Under the pieces are notes generated by a model. The model did no database searches. It saw nothing but the letters and a program-made list of their open reading frames with translations, and was not told where the DNA came from. The position numbers and the translations under genes are program-made. Below, piece by piece: positions 17,486 through 24,262 of a stretch of 64,000 nt of DNA; position 1 is the first letter of the stretch, and each line of letters opens with the position of its first letter. The DNA comes from Neodiprion pinetum (Eukaryota; Arthropoda; Insecta; Hymenoptera; Diprionidae): contig NC_060237.1 of assembly GCF_021155775.2 (NCBI RefSeq), positions 12,735,832-12,799,831 of the forward strand, in the 5' to 3' direction.

Positions 17486-17842
17486 TTGACTGATTGGGAC
17501 TTGTTGAAATATGCAAAAATCTTGAGGGTTCCGCATTTCCGCGGTGTTTTCATGCGAAACGAAATGCCCGAAAACGGTCCACGAAAAAACGAGTCAGCTA
17601 TAATCAACCTTGACGACAAAGACGGTCCGGGAACACACTGGGTTGCGTACAAGAAACGCGACAACAATATCGATTACTTTGACAGTTTCGGCAACCTTCA
17701 ACCACCCTCGGACCTCATAAAATACCTCGGCGTTGGTAGCGTCAAATACAATCATGAGAGGTACCAGGATTACGATACATTTGAATGCGGACACTTGTGT
17801 CTGAAATTTCTGAGTGGAGAGCTATATAAACATGGTGCGTGA
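17486..17842 (+). CDS. Adenain-like cysteine protease (element B), start unclear
   Basis: A C5-type maturation protease that would cleave virion precursors. Using the frame start at 17486, candidate catalytic residues are H51 (GTHWVAY), D66 (YFDSFG), Q94 and C101 (ECGHLC); the seven-residue Gln-to-Cys spacing matches adenovirus protease. The frame has no upstream ATG: it opens at a TTG, and the nearby ATG at 17463 is in another frame and ends after eight codons. A small indel between about 17465 and 17485, or non-AUG initiation, would explain this. The rest of the frame is intact, and its end overlaps the TATA box of the next gene. Confidence 0.85.
   Translation: MTDWDLLKYAKILRVPHFRGVFMRNEMPENGPRKNESAIINLDDKDGPGTHWVAYKKRDNNIDYFDSFGNLQPPSDLIKYLGVGSVKYNHERYQDYDTFECGHLCLKFLSGELYKHGA
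17823..17830 (+). promoter_or_regulatory. TATA box of the penton-like gene
   Basis: TATATAAA lies inside the last codons of the protease frame, 43-50 bases before ATG 17873. Confidence 0.6.
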
Positions 17843-17872
17843 TTCGTCAAAGTCAGTCTACCACTCGCAGTC

Positions 17873-18559
17873 ATGGATGATTCGTTAACGTTAACGATTT
17901 CGGGAACCTCTTCGATACTCGAGGCACAATATTTCCCACCAATCGAACTTGCTCGTGATAAAAGTTATGCTCTTGGCTTGGTAGAGCTGTTAACCTTTAA
18001 TTCGATTCCCAACGTTGATGTCGGTCACAATAAAATTTACGTAGCTGACAAAGTGATCACCATACCTACCGGCAGCTACGAGATCGAGGACATAGAGAAG
18101 TATCTTCAAAACGTGCTAAGAAATACAGATATCAGGCTCGCCATCAAACCCAACAATAATACATTACGCAGCGAAATCACATGCAACCACACGATTAACT
18201 TTGAGCCGAATGATTCCATTGCTCAACTTTTGGGATTTACACCACGTGTACTGGAGGTTGACAAAACTCACGAATCGGACGTGCCTGTAACTATACTCAA
18301 GGTCAACGCGTTGCGAGTCGAGTGTAGCATTACAACGGGCGCCTACGTCAATGGACACAAAGTACACACTATTCACGAGTTTTTCCCGACCGTCCCACCA
18401 GGATATAAGATCGTGGAAGTACCGTCGCACGTCATTCACCTTCCGATCACCGTCAAGACCATAGATCACGTTCAGCTCCGGTTAGTGGATCAAGACGGAG
18501 ACCTGGTTAATTTTCGTGGAGAAGTTATCACTGTGAGACTACACATCAAATCGCGATAA
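17873..18559 (+). CDS. Penton-like minor capsid protein (element B)
   Basis: A 228-aa protein matching the single-jelly-roll minor capsid protein of Polintons by size, position and pattern. It has a beta-rich N-terminus with the family-typical ALGLVELLTFNSIPNV, a helix-rich segment (YEIEDIEKYLQNVL), a segment IAQLLGFTPR, and a C-terminal strand-rich region ending EVITVRLHIKSR. It would occupy the five-fold vertices. Its own TATA box lies in the protease 3' end. Confidence 0.8.
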   Translation: MDDSLTLTISGTSSILEAQYFPPIELARDKSYALGLVELLTFNSIPNVDVGHNKIYVADKVITIPTGSYEIEDIEKYLQNVLRNTDIRLAIKPNNNTLRSEITCNHTINFEPNDSIAQLLGFTPRVLEVDKTHESDVPVTILKVNALRVECSITTGAYVNGHKVHTIHEFFPTVPPGYKIVEVPSHVIHLPITVKTIDHVQLRLVDQDGDLVNFRGEVITVRLHIKSR

Positions 18560-18562
18560 ACG

Positions 18563-18736
18563 ATGGGAATCGTATATAACAGACTGTCAAAGAGTAGGTA
18601 TATCAGTAAGTCGACATGCCCCGATCGAGTCAGTCGTCGTTCGATTTCCGAACCGCTAACACCTCGAAACGTGGAGTTCCTGATAGCTCTGGGTCTGAAA
18701 CTGACACCTTTTGGAAGAGGAATTTCCGACAAATAA
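18563..18736 (+). CDS. Small basic protein between penton and hexon genes
   Basis: An intact 57-aa frame begins 4 bases after the penton stop (MGIVYNRLSKSRYISKS) and ends with a hydrophobic segment (VEFLIALGLKLTPFGRG). It is basic overall and tightly packed between two capsid genes, with a TATATAA-like stretch inside its start. Short basic proteins at this position are common in Polinton maps, so I keep it. No function is known. It could be a core or cement peptide. Confidence 0.5.
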   Translation: MGIVYNRLSKSRYISKSTCPDRVSRRSISEPLTPRNVEFLIALGLKLTPFGRGISDK

Positions 18737-18773
18737 AAATCCGATTTTGCTTTTTTATCATCTGCTACGTGCC

Positions 18774-19991
18774 ATGGAGGAGGAAATCTTGAGCATTCAA
18801 ACACCAGTCGTCTTTGACGAATCCGTTGCGCATTACGAGATTCACGCTCACAAACCTTACGCCTCGTCAACTTTCAACAACAGCGATGAAATTCGAATCA
18901 CCGTTCAGCATCAGGATTTATGCATATTACCCAGCAAAAGTTCGGTACATATCCACGGACGACTCCTCAAACCTGATGGTACAGCTACTGTGAACACACA
19001 GCTCGTAAACAACGCCATCTGTCATCTGTTTGAAGAAATTCGCTACGAAATTAACGCAGTTGAGGTTGATAGAAGCAAGAACGTTGGCTTGAAAAGTCTT
19101 ATGAAGGGTTACGCTTCCCTGCACCCTGGTCAGACTTGGCTGATGGAGAACGCTGGATGGCTCGATGTAGAAGAGAAAAAAAAATTAACCGATACCGATG
19201 GTAACTTTGACGTACTGATACCGCTCAGCATGATATTGGGTTTCGCCGAAGACTACCGCAAGATCGTTGTCAACGCTAAACATGAGTTAATTTTGACGAG
19301 ATCAAAAACTGACGTCAACGCAATCATGCAGACTCAGGAGGAGGAATTCAAAATCACGATCAATGCAGTGGAATGGCTAATACCGTATTTGAAACTCGCG
19401 GATCAGAAAAAAGTTGACCTACTAAATTTCATTCAGAGAGATCCGCCTGTTTCGATGAGCTTCCGCAGTTGGGAATTGTACGAATATCCCTTACTTCCCA
19501 CGACATCGAAACACGTTTGGACTGTGAAAACTTCCACTCAGCTTGAAAAACCTCGGTACGTCATTTTGAGTTTCCAAACAAGTAGAAAGAACAAGGCCGG
19601 CAAGAACGCAAGTCATTTCGATCATTGCGATATCACGGACGTCAAGCTATTCTTAAACTCTCAATCTTATCCGTACGGTAACCTGAACCTCAACATGAGT
19701 CGTAATCTCTACGCGCTCCTGTACGAGATGTACGCAAACTTCCAAGCTACCTACTACGACAAGAACCCCGAGCCGTTGCTGACAAAGCGTGAATTCCTTC
19801 GAGACGTCCCCTTGTTCGTTATCGACTGTTCGAAACAAAACGAATCTTTGAAGTACGGACCCGTCGACATCCGTCTTGAATTTGAAGCTAAAGCCAACTT
19901 TCCCGCTGAAACATCGGCGTACTGCTTGATCGTTCACGATCGTATTGTCGAATACAACCCGCTCAGTGGTGGGGTGAAAAAGTTGGTATAA
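18774..19991 (+). CDS. Hexon-like double-jelly-roll major capsid protein (element B)
   Basis: A 405-aa protein. The ATG at 18774 (MEEEILSIQTPVVFDESV) is preferred over the in-frame ATG at 18711, which overlaps the previous small ORF. Residues such as VHIHGRLLKPDG, NAICHLFEEIRYEINAVEVD, DVLIPLSMILGFAEDY and LYEMYANFQATYY follow the pattern of Polinton/adintovirus major capsid proteins. About 400 aa is somewhat short compared with larger Polinton hexons but complete in appearance. Its stop codon lies within the TATA box of the next gene. Confidence 0.85.
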   Translation: MEEEILSIQTPVVFDESVAHYEIHAHKPYASSTFNNSDEIRITVQHQDLCILPSKSSVHIHGRLLKPDGTATVNTQLVNNAICHLFEEIRYEINAVEVDRSKNVGLKSLMKGYASLHPGQTWLMENAGWLDVEEKKKLTDTDGNFDVLIPLSMILGFAEDYRKIVVNAKHELILTRSKTDVNAIMQTQEEEFKITINAVEWLIPYLKLADQKKVDLLNFIQRDPPVSMSFRSWELYEYPLLPTTSKHVWTVKTSTQLEKPRYVILSFQTSRKNKAGKNASHFDHCDITDVKLFLNSQSYPYGNLNLNMSRNLYALLYEMYANFQATYYDKNPEPLLTKREFLRDVPLFVIDCSKQNESLKYGPVDIRLEFEAKANFPAETSAYCLIVHDRIVEYNPLSGGVKKLV

Positions 19992-19994
19992 AAG
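19987..19994 (+). promoter_or_regulatory. TATA box overlapping the capsid stop codon
   Basis: TATAAAAG contains the TAA stop of the major capsid gene (19989-19991) and sits 35-42 bases before ATG 20029. Confidence 0.65.
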
Positions 19995-20028
19995 CTGACC
20001 CGTTTCCACCATCTCGCACAGTTCAAAG

Positions 20029-20619
20029 ATGGAGCTCATCGTTGACGTACAAGGCTTTCGTAGACCTCTCAACAACACCTTCACGTTAAAAGAATTGGCT
20101 GTAATTTCAATCTACTCGGAAGCATCTCCTTCAGTGTTTTTCTTCAAACCACCTTACAAATGGAATTTACTGGACGTCAAATATAAAAGCCAAAATTCTT
20201 GGTTAGAACGCGATTTTCACGGCTTACGTTGGAGCTGTGGAACCGTACCTTTTGAGGAAGTTGAGCGGACCATTCAAGACAGGCTGTGCAAAGCTCAAAT
20301 CGTGTACGTAAAAGGAGAAGAAAATCGAGATTGGTTGCTCAAAATCGTTCCGAAAGTTGAAATCATCGATATGTTGGACTTTGACTGCCCGTCGCTTGAA
20401 ACCCTGCAAAAAACTTCAGCTCTGAGATGCGACCTTCACACAATACCCAACGCAATCTGTGCAGCACGAAACGTTTGCATACTCCAGAATTGGCTACAAA
20501 ATCATCGTACTGTCCGGATGGCGAGGCTGTACGATTTGTGTTACTGCGCAGAAGCGTCTACAAGAACGGTCCCGCATTCCTGGCGAATATATCACCCTGG
20601 TCATGACACTGTTGAATAG
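20029..20619 (+). CDS. Exonuclease-like Polinton accessory protein, short form (element B)
   Basis: An intact 196-aa frame, homologue of the element A 280-aa protein. The motif run LIVDVQGFRRPLNN, FFKPPYKW, FHGLRWSCG, VYVKGEENRDWL, DFDCPSLETL and CAARNVCILQNWL parallels the order of DnaQ-like exonuclease motifs. A Gln stands where the second acidic residue would be expected, so it may be inactive or a different RNase H-like fold. AATAAA follows at 20679. The conserved pair in two elements argues for a real function. Confidence 0.75.
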   Translation: MELIVDVQGFRRPLNNTFTLKELAVISIYSEASPSVFFFKPPYKWNLLDVKYKSQNSWLERDFHGLRWSCGTVPFEEVERTIQDRLCKAQIVYVKGEENRDWLLKIVPKVEIIDMLDFDCPSLETLQKTSALRCDLHTIPNAICAARNVCILQNWLQNHRTVRMARLYDLCYCAEASTRTVPHSWRIYHPGHDTVE

Positions 20620-20678
20620 AATTATTGTACTATTTTTTTGTGAAGTAATTGTCAACCGTACTCTAAAAATTGTACTCA

Positions 20679-20684
20679 ATAAAA
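20679..20684 (+). terminator. Poly(A) signal of the capsid-side transcripts
   Basis: AATAAA lies 60 bases after the stop of the exonuclease-like gene. A minus-strand AATAAA at 21051-21046 serves the opposite OB-like gene. Confidence 0.55.
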
Positions 20685-20815
20685 CTTTTAAAGAATATTC
20701 ATGAAATAATTTTATACCTTCACCTTAGCTCTTAAGAGAGAATTTTTTTTCAGAAGCTTATGTAAGATTCGACCTTGCTCTCCATCCTTGACCGAGCTGT
20801 ACTCAAACCGAGTTT

Positions 20816-20872
20816 TGCATTCCTAGAGCGATAGTAACCCAACACCGCGGCTATCGGCCGACCTTGCACTCC
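20816..20872. repeat. Subterminal inverted-repeat piece, right
   Basis: This is the inverted counterpart of 9583-9650, with GAGCGATAGTAACCC and CTATCGG-CGACCTTG; the right copy lacks about 13 bases. It is separated from the right TIR by the two-gene cassette 21086-21545. Confidence 0.75.
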
Positions 20873-21085
20873 GGTCTGAACCCGTCCAAATACTCATCGT
20901 AGAGTTGCAGCTCGAAACCCTCCGTCGTTGCTTAGTGGTGTTCGGACATTTTCTTAGATTTTGAGACTTAATTCTAGATACAAAACGTAGGATTAAAGGT
21001 ATACAGGATAAATGAAAAAATATTCATAATTTCAATCTTTTTTTGTTTATTAAACGTAAGACTTACACAGAACATTCTTTGAATA

Positions 21086-21394
21086 TTATACGTATACAAA
21101 TTCGAGTTGACTGTAGGGTCCGCCAAGATAGCGTATATGCAACCGTATCTCCTTACCGGCTGCTGTCACCTTCTGGTACAAATCTTCGTTTTCGTGGAGG
21201 GCTTTGTTCAGTCGGTTGGGCGGAAAAATCGTGAAAGCGTCATCTAAGTCCAGAACGATTTTGTCTCCAAATTTCGTTTTGACTCGACGAACACCGCTGA
21301 CTCTGTATTTGAAGTAGGCTTCAAGATCCGAAACTTTTTTCAACGGCAGAAACGTCTCCAGCCGCGCGATTTCGTTCAGTTTTGAGAAGTCCAT
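21086..21394 (-). CDS. OB-fold-like small protein (element B)
   Basis: An intact 102-aa frame, paralogue of the element A protein at 8660-8974, with shared KTKFG and LGG...EF motifs. The pattern suggests a small single-strand DNA-binding OB fold, useful during protein-primed strand-displacement replication; this is inference. Its start overlaps the end of the upstream coiled-coil frame by 74 bases in another frame, so both may be read from one transcript. Confidence 0.7.
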   Translation of the reverse strand: MDFSKLNEIARLETFLPLKKVSDLEAYFKYRVSGVRRVKTKFGDKIVLDLDDAFTIFPPNRLNKALHENEDLYQKVTAAGKEIRLHIRYLGGPYSQLEFVYV

Positions 21395-21545
21395 TGTCGT
21401 TACGGTCCAGTTGTAGGAGCTCGAAATCTCTTGTAAGTCGATTGAGGTCGGATCTGATTTTCAGGAGATGTTTTACTTCTCTGATATTCTTGAGAAGCAG
21501 TTCTAATCGTTTCTTCAACTCACGTTGTTCCAGAGCACTTCTCAT
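21321..21545 (-). CDS. Small coiled-coil protein overlapping the OB-like gene
   Basis: The frame continues upstream to 21746, but a minus-strand TATA box at 21600-21593 puts the likely start at ATG 21545 (MRSALEQRELKKRLELLLK), giving 74 aa. The first two thirds are heptad-like Leu/Lys/Arg helix. The last 74 bases overlap the OB-like gene in a different frame. No homologue is recognised; the TATA-to-ATG spacing and clean coiled coil are the support. Confidence 0.5.
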   Translation of the reverse strand: MRSALEQRELKKRLELLLKNIREVKHLLKIRSDLNRLTRDFELLQLDRNDNGLLKTERNRAAGDVSAVEKSFGS

Positions 21546-21592
21546 TTGCAAGAAGAACAGCTTCAGACTGACGATGAACTTTTCACTTTTCG

Positions 21593-21600
21593 CTTTTATA
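21593..21600 (-). promoter_or_regulatory. TATA box of the coiled-coil/OB-like pair
   Basis: TATAAAAG on the minus strand lies 48-55 bases before ATG 21545; an initiator-like TCAGTC lies between them. Confidence 0.6.
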
Positions 21601-21752
21601 ACGTTCCCCCACCACATAATTTGATGGAGGGTAAGGAATGTCACGGGACTGATATCAAATACGTATGCGCGCGCACCTGACAAGTTTCGACTTGACGGTG
21701 AGCGGCACGCGGTCAAAGGATTCCGGTGCGACGTTGGGACAAACAATTCTCG

Positions 21753-22368
21753 GAACTATTAATTTTGGAATGTCACGGGGCTGATAAGGTGGGAAAGGAA
21801 TGTGAGGTGGTTGATGTTACACATCAGCAGTCCTACCGTGGGAAAGGAATTCGGAGTGGTTCATGTTACACATCAGCAAATTCTCAAAACCATTAATTTT
21901 GGAATGTCACGTGGTTGATAACGTGGGAAAGGAATGTGAGGTGGTTGATAAGGTGGGAAAGGAATGTGAGGTGGTTGACGTTACACGTCAGCAGTCCTAC
22001 CGTGGGAAAGGAATTCGGAGTGGTTCATGTTACACATCAGCAGTCCTATCGTGGGACAGGCGAGCACTACAGACCTTCGGTCGGTAAGATTGTTGGTAAA
22101 ACAGCACGATTTTGACCCTCGATCGATACAACTGTCGGTAAGATCGTAGGTAAAACAGCACGATTTTGACCCTCGATCGATACAACTGTCGGTAATTGAC
22201 CTTCGGTACGGCAGACTGTGACGTCATCGCGGAAAAGGGTTTGAGTCTGGGCTGCGCGGAGCGGAAAAGGGTTTGAGTCTGGGGAGAATGTATAGGCGGA
22301 CTGGTCGGCTCGGTCGGTAAGTGTCGGTAACCGGAATCTGCGTGTAGAACCCGCCTTGCTGTACTACT
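21753..22368. repeat. Right terminal inverted repeat of element B
   Basis: It is the inverted copy of 9068-9562 and ends GTACTACT. An internal block of about 130 bp (CCTACCGTGGGAAAGGAATT with neighbouring sequence) occurs twice here and once in the left TIR, so the right TIR is longer. Confidence 0.92.
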
Positions 22369-22374
22369 TATATA
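22369..22374. repeat. Target-site duplication TATATA, right
   Basis: TATATA directly follows GTACTACT and pairs with 9062-9067. The flank after it (CCACCCACCCCCAC) is not related to element B. Confidence 0.85.
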
Positions 22375-22600
22375 CCACCCACCCCCACTACAATTTTTCC
22401 ATTGGACAAGTCTCGACACGCATATTGTGCGAGGAATTTTTATGGGGACCACTCCCCCACTATCCCAGATTGGTTTAAGTGTATTGTCGGCACTATCTCA
22501 AAGAGCAATTTCCTGGAATTTTTTCAATAGATCTAGCAAGTTTTCACCCTATCTGATTTATGTGCGGCTTTCCGGCGCCAAACAAGTCTCGACAGGAATT

Positions 22601-22604
<4 letters not shown>
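22375..22604. other. Probable continuation of element A beyond the element B insertion
   Basis: With element B and one TATATA removed, this flank joins the promoter of the element A OB-like gene. No ORF of note is seen. AAGTCTCGACA recurs at about 22408 and 22584, suggesting a short internal duplication. Confidence 0.4.

Positions 22605-22667
<63 letters not shown>
22605..22667. repeat. (GT)n microsatellite
   Basis: An uninterrupted GT run of about 63 bp. Confidence 0.98.
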
Positions 22668-22668
<1 letters not shown>

Positions 22669-22698
22669 AAATCCTATGGAAATAGCCATCGAAAATGA

Positions 22699-22801
22699 CC
22701 GGGGGGGGTGGGGGGCGTGAGAGGAGGTGCGCCGCGAGTCGGCGGGGGGGGGGGGGCTAGGGGGGAGCTGGGGGGGAACTAGGGGGGAGCTAGGGGGGTT
22801 G
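22699..22801 (+). repeat. G-run tract with G-quadruplex potential
   Basis: More than six runs of five or more G are separated by short loops (GGGGGGCTAGGGGGGAGCTG and similar). The opposite strand is C-rich. It sits just outside element B and next to the GT microsatellite. Confidence 0.85.
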
Positions 22802-22831
22802 GTGGTCAAGAACTCTCATATTTACACTACT

Positions 22832-23904
22832 GTATCGGTAGCTTAAATCGGGAGAATAATCGGAAGGATGCGGAAAACAAAGCTGTCTCTCAGCAGGTCA
22901 AGCGTTGAATAGGAGGTCGTAGTTCGGCTCGCCGATCTCGCGGTTGTCGTGAGGTGATTCTTCTTCTTTGATTGGTGGGTTGACCCCCACCGCAAATAGG
23001 CCATCCCCCTGTGGCGAATATTGGTTACTGCGTGGTCATACGTTTTCCAAAATTACCGCTAGATGTGGCGTAATGTGCTGCTCGCGATTTCGTCGTTGAC
23101 AACAACTCGTACGATTTTGTAGCTGCTTCGGTTTACGGTCCAGGCTGCCTATCATCGGGGACTTCTTTGACAGAGGCATACACAGGGTGCCTCTCGGCCA
23201 AAGTTACCGGGTGGAGAGTGACGCCTCATTGTTCACCTCCACCGGCTTTTGCACAGACATTAGCTAGCTGCCTGTACCTGAGGTCGTGCAGTCAGACGGT
23301 TGGCCAAACCGTGGACCACGACCCACACAATTAGTCCTTGCCGATAGGAAGGCAGCGTCGATCCTCAGAACGATGGCTTTATCAACCTGGACGTAGTGGT
23401 TTGGGGTCGGTCCGGCACCAGGCCGGTAAGTCGGAGGATGGCAGGCTACGGTCTGCCCTTTACGCCATCCTTACGGCATCCGATAGAGCTGGCGGCTGGT
23501 TACTCTTCGAGAAACGGTGCCCTCGGCCGCCGGGAGGATTTTGATCTCCCTGTTCACCGGCAGTTGAGGCGATACGGAAGGTTCGGATGGATGCTACCCC
23601 AGGTGTATATAAAGGTGCACCAAGGTAGCCAGTGTAGTCTGATGAGACCGTCGGTAGGCGAAGTCGTCGAGAGCTGCAAGCGGTAGCTAGTGGTCCCTTG
23701 TTGGTCGGGATCGTCGTCGTCCAAGTACCTTGTTAGCTTGCGCCGAAGCGCGAAATAAAGAATTTACCAAAAAGAATTAGTTAAAAGTAGTTATTGCCTA
23801 TTTTCTATCGAATTTGGTTGGAGTACCCTGCTGAGGACGCGTAAACTAAAAATCATAGCGGTTGTGTGCCCTTGTGACGGGCGACTCTGAAACGCCACGT
23901 TACA
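22832..23904 (-). mobile_element. LTR-retroelement fragment, inverted relative of 58992-60060
   Basis: On the minus strand this begins TGTAACG at 23904. It matches, with scattered differences, the first 1.07 kb of the element at 58992-61817. Homology ends near 22832, beside the G-run tract. Open frames of 68-96 codons inside are not conserved as proteins between copies. Confidence 0.75.
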
Positions 23905-24262
23905 ATGTATTTATTATACAGCATGCATACCCTGTACTCGGCAGCAGTATACAAGTGCGAAAAAACTTCGTAATACGCAGGAACACAACAGACACGTACA
24001 AATATACGCACACATCCAACTCTCAGACCAGAGGTAGTGAAGTACACAGTGAGACTACGAAGCATCGCACGAAGAGGAGACCCCGAGTATAGGATACGCT
24101 GTGTAATGTATTCTATTCCCTTCTTTTGCACGTTCAATCCTACAGATGTATATGTTCGTCTCTTTCTATGACGCCTCAAGTTTTCGTGTTACACTTGATC
24201 TTACTTCTCATAAAATTTCCGTACCGGGCCTTATAACTCAAATCGTTTCTTAAGGAGTAAAC
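23905..24262. repeat. Dispersed repeat unit, copy 1
   Basis: This stretch from ATGTATTTATTATACAGCAT to AAGGAGTAAACTCC matches 36478-37752 once the solo LTR there is taken out. It is a repetitive, non-coding unit. The LTR fragment on its left abuts it directly. Confidence 0.8.

Larger units (their letters stand above)
9068..22368. mobile_element. Complete Polinton/adintovirus-like provirus (element B)
   Basis: This is a 13.3-kb element with termini AGTAGTAC...GTACTACT, terminal inverted repeats of 0.5-0.6 kb and a 6-bp duplication. Gene order is polB(+), then integrase, fibre-like, coiled-coil protein and ATPase (all -), then PLA2 protein, protease, penton-like, small ORF, hexon-like and exonuclease-like (all +), then OB-like and coiled-coil (-). 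This is the full replication, integration and virion set known for Polintons and adintoviruses (Polintoviricetes). Nearly all frames are intact, and TATA and poly(A) signals are preserved, so the insertion looks fairly recent. The only obvious flaw is the missing ATG of the protease frame. Confidence 0.95.

Noticed and set aside
23338..23686. ORFs in the LTR fragment, also seen in the inverted relative at 59268-59500
   Set aside because: Conserved only because the DNA repeat is shared; no protein family, and copies differ by frame-independent changes.
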